Shown piece after piece: positions 1-11,300 of a stretch of 64,000 nt of DNA. Within the stretch, counting starts at the first letter, position 1. Each line of letters begins with the position of its first letter. Source of the DNA: Golubevia sp. BC0850 (taxonomy: Eukaryota; Basidiomycota; Exobasidiomycetes; Golubeviales; Golubeviaceae); the NCBI GenBank assembly GCA_012976225.1, contig JAAVVG010000003.1:620001-684000 (forward strand), in the 5' to 3' direction. The notes beneath the pieces are model-generated. The model saw only the letters and a program-made list of their open reading frames with translations, made no database searches and had not been told where the DNA came from. The translations under genes and the position numbers were made by a program.

Positions 1-1643
1 ATACTGCAGCTCTTGTTTTCAATTCTTTTAGTGGATCTTTATTGAAAACTTTGTTTTGCATTTTGATTGAAATTTTTTTGATTTTGGGTTGTGCTTCTCG
101 TCCATTGCCCTACCTAATCACCTTGAAGCAGAAATTCCCGGTTCCAAAGTTAGGGAAGGAAGCTGGTCAGTAAAAAAGAAGAGAAAAAAAAACAAAAAAA
201 AGTTGAAAGGAGACCGGAGAATCGAGTATTCTTTCTCACTGAGTTGCGAAGGGAGGAGGGCTGAGATGGATGAGATTTTCATCCCTCTCCATCACGCAGT
301 CTCTTCGTCGTCTTGAAGCTCCTTTCCCAAGTTCAAGTTGATCTCTTTTTAATGGGTACTTACTTTGGTTCTGCAAATCCAAGGAATTGATGAATGATGC
401 CCCATCTATGTAGAGAAGGTCTCAGGTGGAGGTGGTTCAAGCTCACTCGAAGTTTTCGAATTTGCGCGTCAAAAGGAGGTGGATTTGCAGTTTTGCCACC
501 TTGTCACTTGCTCCCCCGCAGGATGTTTGAGAGGTCGCAGGAGGAGGTAGAAGGGTGGAGAAAGCTGGAACTGCAAAAAGAGAGGGAGAGAGACAACTCC
601 TGCCTATGGTGAGCGAGAACGAAGGCTGGAGAATCATCACTCCGCTCCAACCCTGAATTTCATCAACCTTGTCATCTTCAAACTTACTGCAATTCGGATA
701 GCAAAAAAAGCAAGAGAACCTAAGAAAATGTCTAAACTTCTGAGCTTCTATCCGTATGAAGCTCCCAGAGAACCTTGGCCTCTGCAGAAAGGAAAGGTTG
801 TGAAAGGGGATGTTCTCACGAAGGGGAGCTCTCCCTCTGCCCAGCTTCTTTTGGCCGTCACCCAGAAAGTTGCAACCATGTTAGGGGAGAAGATCTCTTG
901 GGTTTGCCACTCTGAAGGCACTTCAGAAAGTTCAGATCATGGGATGGAAGAACTTCCCTCTTCGTTCCTCGTTCGTGATCTCGTTATCCCCGCACTTTCA
1001 AGCAAGATCTTGATCCGACGGTGCTCTCGATCTTGGAAGAATCGGCTTTCACGAACCAGCAGCTGCAGGAAATCCAAGGAAAGGGAGAAGTTCTAAAACG
1101 GGAAGAGTCCAAAGGGAGGGAAGTCACGAGTCACTGGCCCGTGGCGTCGATTTCTCGGAAGTTTTTTTGGAAGAAATCTCACAAAAGGCGAGCTTCCGTA
1201 GGTCGGATGCTCTCATCCTTTCGAAGACTTTGTTCTTTTCTGCCAAGTTTTGCGAATAACGAAGAATTTGAAAGAGCGAAAGATGGGTTGCGCCCAAGAA
1301 GAGAAGGCGGGGGAAAGTCCCTGAGACCGTACACAGCCGAAGCGAAACCTAGCCTAACCTCTTCCCCGCGCCTCGCCACCAATTTTGAGAAACAGGTTTT
1401 TCGGGACCGAACGCAAACAAGAGACGAAAAGAAGGGGCTTGATTGATTTTTCGGGAGCGTGAATGAAGGGCAGACCAAGGAGGTGATCGTGTCCAGGAAG
1501 TCAAGTTCGCCCTTCGCCTCTAAACTTCTTGGGCTCTCCTCGCCACAGAGTTTAGCTTTGCAGGGACGAACTAAGTAGATTGGTTTGGTTTTCTCCCCTT
1601 CATTTGAAGGAATTTGGCAGCTCGACGAAGGAGCAAGCGACTC
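1..1643. other. Gene-poor left edge and HsbA-1 upstream region
   Basis: I see no convincing gene here. Open frames exist (for example 728-1096 on +), but they lack recognisable domains or splice-supported extensions. From about 1400 the sequence resembles, with many differences, the region upstream of the second HsbA gene (about 23280-23492): both contain a shared CGGGAGCGTGAATG string and a later GGCAGCTCGACGAA string. This part is therefore probably an old promoter duplication. Confidence 0.6.
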
Positions 1644-1676
1644 AGATTGCCTCTGAAAGAAACCTCCACGAATCTC

Positions 1677-1683
1677 TATAAAA
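1677..1683 (+). promoter_or_regulatory. TATA box of HsbA-1
   Basis: TATAAAA lies about 115 bp before the start codon, followed by a CT-rich and A-rich leader (CTTTCTTCTTCTTTCTC, then TTCAAAATG). The same element precedes the second HsbA copy at 23526-23532. A strict TATA box with a pyrimidine-rich leader fits a strongly expressed, regulated secreted protein. Confidence 0.6.
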
Positions 1684-1797
1684 GGCAGCTCGTTTCCAAC
1701 TCTTTCTCAATTCCTCATCAACTCTTTCTTCTTCTTTCTCTTCAATCGAAACCAACCAATAAATCAACCCACCAAAACCCAACTCAACTCTTTCAAA

Positions 1798-2738
1798 ATG
1801 CAATTCACCGCCGCTCTAGTCACCCTCGCCATCTCTGCCATGACCGTCTTGGCTGATGTTGCCCAACTCAAGACTGACATCGCTGCCATCGAGTAAGTTT
1901 CAAGAGGGATTCAGAGAACGAGGAAGAATCAGAGACTTCGAAGGACACGTTTTCTAACCCACCTTCTCCCCTCCCCTCTCCCTCTACCTCCTTGTCCTCT
2001 CCCTCCCCCTCCTTGTTTACAGTGCCTCCGTCACCACCTTGAACAACTCCCTCCAAAAGACCTCCGGATCTTCATACCTACAAGCCCTACAGATCGACTC
2101 CCAAGCCAAGGACACCAACAAGAAGGTCCAAGCCGGAACCACCACTGCTCAGGGAATCGACAGTGTCTCCTCTGCTGATGCCCAAGACATCATTGCCAGC
2201 CTAACCAAGACCGAGGTCACCGTCAAGGCCGCCACCGACAGACTGTGAGCATTTTGAATCAACGAGAGAGACGAGGCGAATAATACCGCTTTCAGAGAGT
2301 CGTTCTGACTGGATCCCCTTGTTCTCTCTCTCTCTCTCTCTCTCTCTCATATCAGTGCCGCCCTCGCTCCAAAGTTCACTGCCATCGGAGTTGCTGGAAT
2401 CGCTAAGGGAGATGTCGCTGATCTACAAGCCTCAGTCCAGGCTTTCGGAGATGCCGTCACTGCTAAGGTCAGTAGAGAAAAAGTTGCCCATCTTCCTGTG
2501 TTTACCCAACTCTGACCCTCTTTCTCCTTCTCTCTCTCCTCCACAGGCCCCAGCTGACCAGCTCGATGCTGCCAACGCTTTGATCGCCAAGTACAACGCT
2601 GATTTGGCCAACGCTGGTAAGTGGGCTTGATCTAGGGATTCGACGTCTTTCTAGCTTTGCTTTGAGGCGCTGTCTTACACTTTCTCTCTTGGCCTTCGTC
2701 TCGTCTCTCCTCCTTCCACAGCCGCCGCTTACGCTTAA
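1798..2738 (+). CDS. Secreted hydrophobic surface-binding protein A (HsbA) family, copy 1
   Basis: The 171-residue product has a signal peptide (MQFTAALVTLAISAMTVLA, cleavage near residue 19), then an all-helical, Ala/Lys/Thr-rich, cysteine-free domain typical of the HsbA family (Pfam HsbA). Family members are secreted and bind hydrophobic surfaces; some recruit esterases or cutinases. Five exons are inferred: 1798-1892, 2023-2244, 2356-2467, 2547-2616 and 2722-2738. The last coding exon is only 17 nt. The start is the first ATG after the A-rich leader and begins the signal peptide. The encoded protein appears identical to that of the gene at 23647-24573. Family assignment rests on the signal peptide, length and sequence pattern, not on a search. 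Confidence 0.85.
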
Positions 2739-3311
2739 AGAAAAAGTTTGACACTTTCTCTAAAGTATACCTGACCCCAGAGGGGTAAAGGTCGAGGTGC
2801 TCCTTTTCCATCTCTCATAACCCCCCTGTTGTTCTTTTATACCTTTCTCACACGCTCGCGCCTCGCAATCAAAATTGCTTCGTTCAAAAGACTCCTCTGA
2901 AATTTCCAACTGCTTGAAAAGTATCTTGTTCGTCACTATATTGACTGCGGCCTGAGTTCTTTTCGTCCTTCCCAACAGGAGAACATCATTCAGACGTTCA
3001 GACCTACAGAGTCAAGAAAGTAGCAAGCAAAAAGCCATGCTAAAGAAGCTCAAGATAGGGTACAGTACCGTTAAGAAAGACAAAGAAGTAGGAGCGCAGA
3101 AAGAACCAAAGGCACAGAGCTGGCGAAACAGAGAGGGAAGCTTTTGCTCTGAAGACTTGACATGACAGCCTCAAAGACGATGTCTGGAAGTGACTTTGTA
3201 GGGATTCTCTATGGGATGAGTCAGACTCGTGGCTAATGAGGGTGAAAGTTCAAAAGAAAGGGTCATTGTCAAAACAGGGGTAGACAGGGGTAGGGCAAGA
3301 GAAGGATGCCT
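2739..3311. other. 3' region of HsbA-1 and spacer to the P450 gene
   Basis: This holds the HsbA 3' UTR (near-identical to copy 2 up to 2854) and then sequence with no supported gene. It lies between the ends of two convergent genes. Confidence 0.6.
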
Positions 3312-5736
3312 TTAGTTTTGACCATCGCAGCACTTACCGTAGGTGGGTGGATCGTTCTCGAGAGCTACGACATCATAGACTAAGTCGTATTTTGAGAGAA
3401 TGCCTGCAATAACTGCCATTCCTTCGTAAGTGGCGAGAGTTTGACCGAGGCAGAGCTATGAACGACGTTATTAGATGGAAGAAACGGGAAAGAGAAATAT
3501 TGAATTTTCGAAGTGCTTTCAGAAAATCGGATTCGAATGTGACTTTCAACGTCTCGGAAACAAACGAATTCACATACTCACTCTTGGGCCGTGGTTGAAG
3601 GAGTGGAAAAGAGAGGATCCCAAATTCTTGATGGTCTTCTCTCCGTTCCCTTTCTCCTCGAGAAAGCGTTCAGGTTTGAACTCACAGCAATCTGATTTTG
3701 AGGATGAGTAGGCGGAGAGAGCAGAAGGAGTCAAATTGTGAATATCAGACAAAAGGGTGACTCTTCGCAAGTTTATCCCATCTCGAACTTTAATCGTTTA
3801 ACTCACCAAGTCCCCAGATTTCTGGGGTACGAGCCATGACGTAGTCACTCCAAGCGACTGTCTCTCCCTTTTTGACCCTGATGTCTGGAAGTCTCTCCTG
3901 CAAGCCTTCGGCAGTCGTCATCGTGGACTTTTCGAAGTCATATCCAGCTTGCATGTATGGTTGGATGATGTCGTCTTTGTTCGCCATTTTACTGTTGATG
4001 GGGACTTAGAAAGATGAACAGGGGAAGTTGAGAAGTACAGAGAAGTTGCGGACAGAGCCAGATTGAGACAGACGGACGAGCCACGGGAACCATATGACTT
4101 GAAAGCCTGACATTGAGAGATGGAGAGGTTCGATTTGAATTCCAGAAACTTACCGGCAGGGTGAAGTCTTGTAGACTCGTAGAAGACGGCTTGCAAATAT
4201 GGAAGCGATTTCATGTCATCATATCCCATCATTCTCCCTTCTAAGACAGAGTCGATCTCGCTGCGAATCTTTTGGACGACCCTAGAAAGGAGAAGGGGGA
4301 ACGAAGCGAGTCAGCAGGCTCCCTGAAATGACTGTCAATGGCTGTCGCCTCTCAATTTGGCACTCACTCTGGATTCAAAAACATCTCATAGAAGCCCCAG
4401 GCCAGAGTCTGAGCAGTGGTGTCTCTCCCAGCGATCAAGAAATTCAAAACCGAATCTCGAAGTTCTGATCTAGAGATCCCCCTTTCCATGAATAGATCCA
4501 AAACGTCTTTTCCAAGCTTTGTCTCTGAGGCCAGCAGAGTCTGATTCTTCGCTCCCATTCTAGTGTCTATGATTTGATAACAGTAGTCGTCTAGAACTTG
4601 AAGGTCATTTCTGATTTGCTTTCCTTGCTTCGACCAGGTCTCGGAAATTTGAAAAATCGGATCTGAGACCCTGTTTGCCATGATCAATTGAGCCGAATCA
4701 AAAGCTGCTGCGAAAGGAACTTTAGTGGCGAGGGAGACTGGGTGAGAGCTGAAGGGTAGCGAGGAGATGGAGATGGTGTCAACACAATCACTACAGTTAG
4801 AGAAAAATGAAAGGATCAACTTACGGCAAGCAGCCCAATCTAGTACTGAAAGCGATGGTACCAAACGAACTCAGAGTGAAGCGAAAGAAGATGTCCTGAA
4901 GCTCAACTTGCTCTCCACTCTGGACCAGATTGTCCAACAGAATGGTAAGAGTCTCCAAGTCTCTCTGGACGGTGTCTTGGACGTGAGTTCTAAACTGACC
5001 GACCGAGAAGATGTTGCTAGCTATCTTTCTTTGGGCTTTCCAAATCGGACCATCGGTAGCGAAGATGCCTAGATTAGAGGCAAAGGTGAGATGTGAGAGA
5101 CTGGTGCCAGGAAAGCGGTGACCGAAAAAGGTCTCGAAGACTGGAGTGGACCTTTTTCACCTGTTAACCATACTCACTATGTGCACCCAGGACATCTTTC
5201 AGAGCTCTATAGGTGTTTGGACCTTTATCCTGAAACACAAAGTTTTGGGAGGGAGAGCGGAATCAGAACCTCCGTGCCCGCACTACTGCGCTTGACTCCA
5301 TTCCATTCCATTCGCAATTGTCTCTGGATCTGAGACCTACATAGATATCGAACTTTGTCTTTTGAAGCCATTGGATATAGGCCGGGTGGTTGATGACGAT
5401 AACTCGACCGCCCAATCCAGGTCCTGTCAAAGTCCAAGGTTTAACACTTTTTCCAAGAGTCTTTTGATGATGATAGAATTCATCTATCATTTTAATCTTT
5501 CCATTGACGATTCTGACAAACCAAGAAAAGTTTCCGATCAGAGGATAAGAAGGTTGCATAGAAGGGATCTCTTTACGAGACTTTACGAAGATGAAGCGAT
5601 CGTTATAAATCAGGGATAGAAGGATGAGAGCTAATACGAAAAACTGAAAGAGTAAGGTTGAAGTTGACCATTGAGAAAATATTATTTTGACTGCCTCGAG
5701 ATGTGAGATCAATTTGGCTTTCAAAGGATCGGCCAT
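3312..5736 (-). CDS. Cytochrome P450, CYP52/CYP63-like (fatty acid/alkane hydroxylase clan)
   Basis: This is a 564-residue membrane-anchored monooxygenase. An N-terminal hydrophobic anchor (about residues 25-45) is followed by the I-helix LIAGRDTTAQTLAWGF, the K-helix YESTR (ExxR), FKPERFL and the heme loop FNHGPRLCLG, with heme-ligating Cys519. These match the P450 fold; the motifs and the long insertion before KKGETVAW resemble fungal CYP52/CYP63 enzymes, which usually hydroxylate fatty acids or alkanes at the ER. The substrate is inferred. Eight exons are inferred: 5341-5736, 5178-5229, 4825-5068, 4368-4790, 4154-4281, 3807-4004, 3582-3691 and 3312-3455. All phases close. An intron falls inside the heme loop, between Arg and Leu-Cys. 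The start ATG is that of MADPLKAKLI, just before the anchor. Confidence 0.9.
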
Positions 5737-6236
5737 GATGACAGGTGAAGAAGAGACTGAAGAGTTGAAGAGAAAAGGTAGAAAAGGGCGAGGAGGATAG
5801 AGGTCTCCGAATCGCTCGACCTTTTGAAGATCCTCTCGATAGATCCATCCGAAGGTGATATTAGGACCACGAGATTCCGAGCTGGAGAGACACATCGTCT
5901 TCATTCTAAACCCCGTGTGGGGGTTTCGCAGTAAGCTGTTCCGTTTGAGACTCTTCACCTGCTCTAGTCCACAACGTTTTACCTTCTTACCCACAGAATT
6001 CGATTGTGAAGGAGCTCTCCAGAGATGAAGATTGTCGAAATGGCCATTTCAAAGTTGTAGAAATCGTTTGAGAGGCTGTGCAAAATTCATTGCGTTGAAC
6101 TTTTTCTCTCTCTCCTCCTTGAAGCTTAAATCTTACTCCATTTCTCATTCCTCACTCATATACATTCTACAATAGCTCTTTCATCAGCTTACATCTCAAC
6201 TTTTACCTTTGTCCCTCGAATTTTCATTTTGCAATC
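5737..6236. other. Divergent intergenic region, P450 / nuclear-like protein
   Basis: About 500 bp lie between two divergently transcribed genes. CT-rich leader sequence occurs before 6237. No further gene is supported. Confidence 0.6.
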
Positions 6237-8133
6237 ATGCCATCCAAATCCAAGTCCTCAACTTCTTCCTCCAGTCATCTCAAATCGAAACCTATACCTG
6301 TACCACTCCACAGCTCAACAGATGAACAACATGGCGAGGAGCGGGATGAGGAAGATAATGATGATGATGATGATGATGAAGCTCCAGAAGAGGAATCTAA
6401 TTCAACAGCAAAGGAAGGTGCTAACATGAGGGAGAAGGAATTAAAGCTCAAGAAAGATGCGTGAGTAATACAAAACGGAAGGGTAAGCTGATGGTATCGT
6501 TCCAAGAAGATACAAACCAGAAGATTGAAACAGATGAATGGACTCTGTGCGATCTAACGGAATCAGGATCATATGAAGGAGTAGAGCTCCAAAGTTGGGA
6601 GGGGAGGGACTACTGGAGAAAGTGGACAGACTTTCTACTGCATCACCTCCTTGAATAGCACACTCAGATACCCCCAGAACTATTGATCGGGTGCAAACAG
6701 AAAGACCATGATCTTCATCAGGGAAAAGTGATCTTACGGTAGAAGAATTTGGGTCCAAGTTTCTGCGGCTTGGAATCTCAACTTTCTGCCTGAACTGAAC
6801 CTGTCAGGAGATCTCTCCAGAAAAGGGTTGTTCCTCAGATCATTGGAACCTTACTTTCTGAGAAAGATAGTGCTTGGGTCGTAGAGAGTAGAAGGAGGCG
6901 AAGAGGGGTTGGGAGGGAACTTGGAGGGATCTTTCTTCCAAAGTAGTACATTGCACCCAACTCAACACTGATTTCCTTTTCTTCTGCATCTTTCCTTTGG
7001 TCTCTTCTTCTCCTCAACCTCAAAATCTGCTGGAATTACGCCTTTGCCTTCTCAACTACTCCCTTCTTCTGGACGCTTCAAACGACAAACCTCTTCTACC
7101 TCTTCAAACCCTTTCAACAACAACTAGCGAGACTCAGAAACGAGCCAAAGCTTCCAAAGCAAAGGAGAATCGAGCATTAGCTTTGAAAGCTCTCAAAGCA
7201 GCTGAAGCTGAAGCAGAGGAGGAAGCCAGGATAGCTGCAGATGACACTGCAACAGGAGAGAATGGAGAAGATGAAGAGTTCGGAGAAACAGAATCTGATG
7301 AGAGTGATGGAAGTGATCAAGTGAATGAGATTGCAGAGGATCAAGAGGTTTTCGACGTGTCGGAAGATGATTTAGATGCTGATTTGGATGAACCCTCAGA
7401 TAAAGAAGACGAAGTCGAAGATGAAGATCTCCCATCCTCAAAATCTCAAAAGACTAATCATTTAGACCCATCTTTATTTGCATCTCTCTTTTCAACGAAA
7501 CCATCGAATATAACAGGACCTAAATCGATTTTGAAAGGTGACACATTATCAGCTTCGCAGAAAAAAGAATTGAGGAAGAAAGGTCTCAAAGAAGAGAACA
7601 AGAAATTAAGAAAAGAAGGAAAGAAATTAGTCAGAGGTAGAGACGGTGAAGGAATTAGAAGATTAGGTGATGGTAGAACTATCGTTAGATCACTTTCTAT
7701 TTCAAACTCGAAATCGAATTTCGACGATCTAGAAGAATCGCAACCTTCAAAAGTTGAATTGCCTAAAAATCCGTTGCCTCCTTTAGCTTTAGATCCAACT
7801 CTTTCACTTCCCAATGCTAGATCCAGAGCTTTCAAAAAACGAGTACTGGGTCTCAATCCTAAAGCTAAGAAAATCGAAAACAGTTTATCAAAGAAAGTCA
7901 AGAAGACAAAGGATGATCCTCTTGGATTAGAAGATCCAGAATTTATGAAAGGAGGTGAATTCACTAAGAAAAGTGATGGAGAGAAGAAGAGGAAAAGAGA
8001 AGAAGGAGGTGGAATGAAAGGTTTTGCAAGAACTAGAAGAGGGGAAGGTGGGAGGAAGGTGGGGGGGAATGGAATGGTTGGACTTGGTGGGAGGAACGGA
8101 CAGGCTGGATTTGGTTTCAATACTTCTGGGTGA
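6237..8133 (+). CDS. Acidic/lysine-rich protein, probably nuclear or nucleolar
   Basis: I do not recognise this gene. The model joins 6237-6460 to 7128-8133 for 409 residues. The N-terminus is Ser-rich, then a run of Asp/Glu, then a charged helix (KELKLKKDAETQKRAKASKA spans the junction) and a second acidic block. The C-terminal half is strongly basic, with LSASQKKELRKKGLKEENKK, RRLGDGRTIVRSL and a final Gly/Arg-rich tail. Alternating acidic and Lys-rich segments are typical of ribosome-biogenesis proteins, but this is inference. The 667-nt intron is far longer than its neighbours, so a missed internal exon or a different start is possible; frame continuity and the charged helix across the junction support the join. 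Confidence 0.6.
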
Positions 8134-8349
8134 GAAGTGGGGGTCTCATGAGATGATTGAGTTTGCCACACCCGTTTCGCTTCAATTCAGATGACCTGAA
8201 CTTTCTTTTCTGACCGCACGGCAGTGTCTGTAGCTCTTTCGTCTTCAAGCCGAGACTTCTTATAGAAAATAATCTAGATGTTGGGGTAGAATAGAATGTC
8301 TAAGAATACAAGGTCACGTTGCTACATCAATCCAATCTTCGCTGATCCC

Positions 8350-11300
8350 TCATTCCTTCTGCTGCTGTTGCTGGAGGTGATTGCTCAAACTCGTCGCATT
8401 TGAATCGTAACCATATCCACTTCCTGATGGGTTTGAGGAAGCGTTCGAGTCACCTCCAGAGGCTCTCGACCAGCTAATCGAACCCATCCCCGGCGGCTGC
8501 TGTCTAAGAGAATGAAGTCCTGGAGTCGCTGGTGACAGTCCCGGAGTGGCGGCCATGAGAGAGACACCTTGATGAGAGTCTGTTGCATGAACAGTGGAGG
8601 AACCGAAGTAGGATTGGTCTCCTCCGGCTGAAGAGGCTGCGAAAAGGAGAAAGGAATCACAACAAGGTCAGCACACATAGAAGGACGACAAGTCAGAGTA
8701 CTGCACCCATCGAATCCATCAACTCACGTTCATCAGCATTGGCTTGATTCAACTCATCCACTAAGCTTTGAATCCAAGGATGTTCTCTCATCTCGGCGGC
8801 ACTGGGACGTTCATAAGGATCGATCAAAAGACACTGCCTGATGAAGTCGATTCCACTCTCGCTCAACTGACCGGATTCAGGAAGAGGGGGATGTTGTTGA
8901 GCCATGCCGATGTGGAACATGATTGCCCATTCGTTGTCCAATTGAGACCAAGGTCTTCTACCAGTAGCGAATTCCAGAACAACGCAACCTAAACTCCAGA
9001 CGTCCATGGCTCCTCTTCTACCTCGCGTCTCTCCCTTGATGACTTCCGGAGACATGTACATTGGCGTTCCCTGGAGAGACTGCATAGCTCCCATAGGCTT
9101 TCCATCGGCCCCCATCATTCCTCCGCCAGCAACGGCAGCCGGTCGTTTGCTACGTTGGACTGTTCGTTGATTCTTGGCTAGGACTTTGGCAGCACCGAAG
9201 TCTACAAACTTGATGACTCCCATGTGATCGAGAAGGATATCTGTGAAGGTAGAAAGAGAAAGAGGGGAGGGAGGAGATCAGAAAGAGCAAGTCGGATCGA
9301 TTGACTTAGTGGTCAAGAGATTACTCACTGTCTGGTTTGATGTCTCTATGGACAACGTCTCTAGAATGAAGATAGACCAATCCATCCAGCATCTGAAGAG
9401 TGTACACTTGAATAACAGCTTCGTCTTCTATCCTTCCATGCTCGAGTAGCTGGGCCAAACTTCCACCTTGACAGTACTCCTCGAAGATGTAGACCTTGTC
9501 TCGATGAACTTCGATTCCGTAGTACTCGACGATGTTAGGATGGCTGAGCATCTCCATGACGTTCATCTCATCCTTGATCTGTTTGTAGAGGTTTGGACTT
9601 GCAGAGACGTCTTGGAATCGAATCTCCTTGACGGCCATCAAGCCTCCTGAATCCAGATTCACAGCCAGATAGACAGTTCCAAAAGTACCACCACCGATGA
9701 ATCGACCTTGCTGCCATCTGATCTGAATTCGAGAGGAAGAAGAAGCCAGAAATTGAAGACTTCGATCCTCTAGCCTAGTGTCGTCCAGAACTCTACCGAT
9801 CAAACGCTGTTCAGCTTCGATGGCTTGACGAGCAGAGTCCCACTCCATCACCTTCTGAACCCATCTCTCTTCCGTAGCTCTCATTCCAGAATCAGCTCTG
9901 CCCAACATCGGTGGCGCACCAACACCACCCATTCCAGCGACCATCTTGGCAGCGAGGACCTTTCTCTCAGCGTCTTCGGTAGCAGGATTGGCAGCAGCTC
10001 CTTCCAAGGCCAGCTTCTTTTCTGCTTTCTCTTTCTCTTTCTCCGATCTCTCCTTCTCCTGTTGTTCTTTTGCGGTAGCGACACTGCTTCTAGCTCCCAT
10101 GATATCGAAATGAGAAATCAAAAGAGCCATGCAGGAAGCTACCTTGGTCCTGAGAAGTCGGAAGTCGTCTTCGTCCAATTGAAAGATGTTCTCAGCTCTA
10201 GTGATGTTCATGGCGTTCTCGAGAGCTGCGACTGCCCACTTGAAGGTCTTGCGGTCTGTTGGAACACAGTCGTCGCAGATGAAGGCCACCCAGTCGATGG
10301 CTAGACGAGCCAGAGCCAGAGTCATTTGACCTCGCAAACGAACCGATTCGATGAAAGGAAGAGACCGGAAGGCTTGTTCCGCCGACATCGAAAAGCAATT
10401 CTGGATCAACTCGTCGCAGTCTCCTCCAGTTCCGCCTCGCCACTTGACATCTCCGTTCGAGGCCTGTTCTCGAGCTTGGTGAGCTCTGGCAGCAGCAGCG
10501 TTGGCGGATCGGCTGCTTCCATTGGCGACCCTTCCTCTCATGTTTCTTCGGATTTTGGGAACCGCTCGAATGACAGTGTCGGAGAGCATGTAGACGCTTT
10601 TGTTGACCAGCTTGAGCTCCTTCTGAACGACGCTCATGTGAGCCATCTGTTCGTTGATCGTCTCCAGAGGGAAACTACCTCGTTCGGATTCAGCTGCGAG
10701 AGCCGCGGCGGCAGCGGCTGCTGCTGCTGCAGCGGCTGCTTTGCCTTTCTTGGTGTTGGTAGGGGCAGTGCGAGTCTCTACCGAGGACTGAGCCTTCTCT
10801 GTCTCACCTGCGACTCTCTTGGCTAGTTCAGCGGCATTGGCAAAGACAGAGAGGAAGTGTTCCTTGCAGAGTTGTAGTCTTTCCTTAGGACCATCAGCGA
10901 CCAATCTGAGTCTACGTTCCTTGAGGTCGAGGTCGACTCGAGGCATCGTGTAGGTCATGACTCTACCTGTCCATAAGAAGGCGTCTCTGGGAGTGAGTAG
11001 GAGCAGGTAGCGAGGAGCCTCGACTTCTGCTCCGAGATTTGAGGTCCCTTTCTGAGACTTGCTTTGAGATTCCTCTCCATCCTTGTCGGGACCGAAAGGA
11101 CCTCCGTTAGCCAGCTCTTCGTTGGTCACTCCGCCAGCTGCTCCAGCTGTCGCGGCTACCGCTTCCGCAGCGACGACAGGATCGTTTCCAGCCATTCTGT
11201 CTCTACGTAGACAGGTACAGAGAAGGTCTTGAATCATTTCCGGCTTGTCGTGAAGACTTGGTTCAGCGATGAGGTAGATACCTTCTTCTTCGAAGGACTC

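Larger units (their letters stand above)
1644..2854 (+). repeat. Near-identical direct repeat, copy 1 (HsbA unit)
   Basis: This 1.2 kb block is repeated in the same orientation at 23493-24689. Exons and introns 2 and 3 read as identical. Intron 1 is 14 bp longer here, and single differences occur in intron 4 and the 3' UTR. Identity drops sharply on both sides, although weaker similarity continues outwards. Confidence 0.85.

Noticed and set aside
728-1096. 122-codon open frame (MSKLLSFYPYEAPRE...)
   Set aside because: No domain, no signal or membrane pattern, no splice-linked extension; a frame of this length can occur by chance in this base composition.
3918-4232. Alternative 104-codon frame within the P450 gene
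   Set aside because: It reads through an intron in another frame. The spliced model keeps all P450 motifs in phase.
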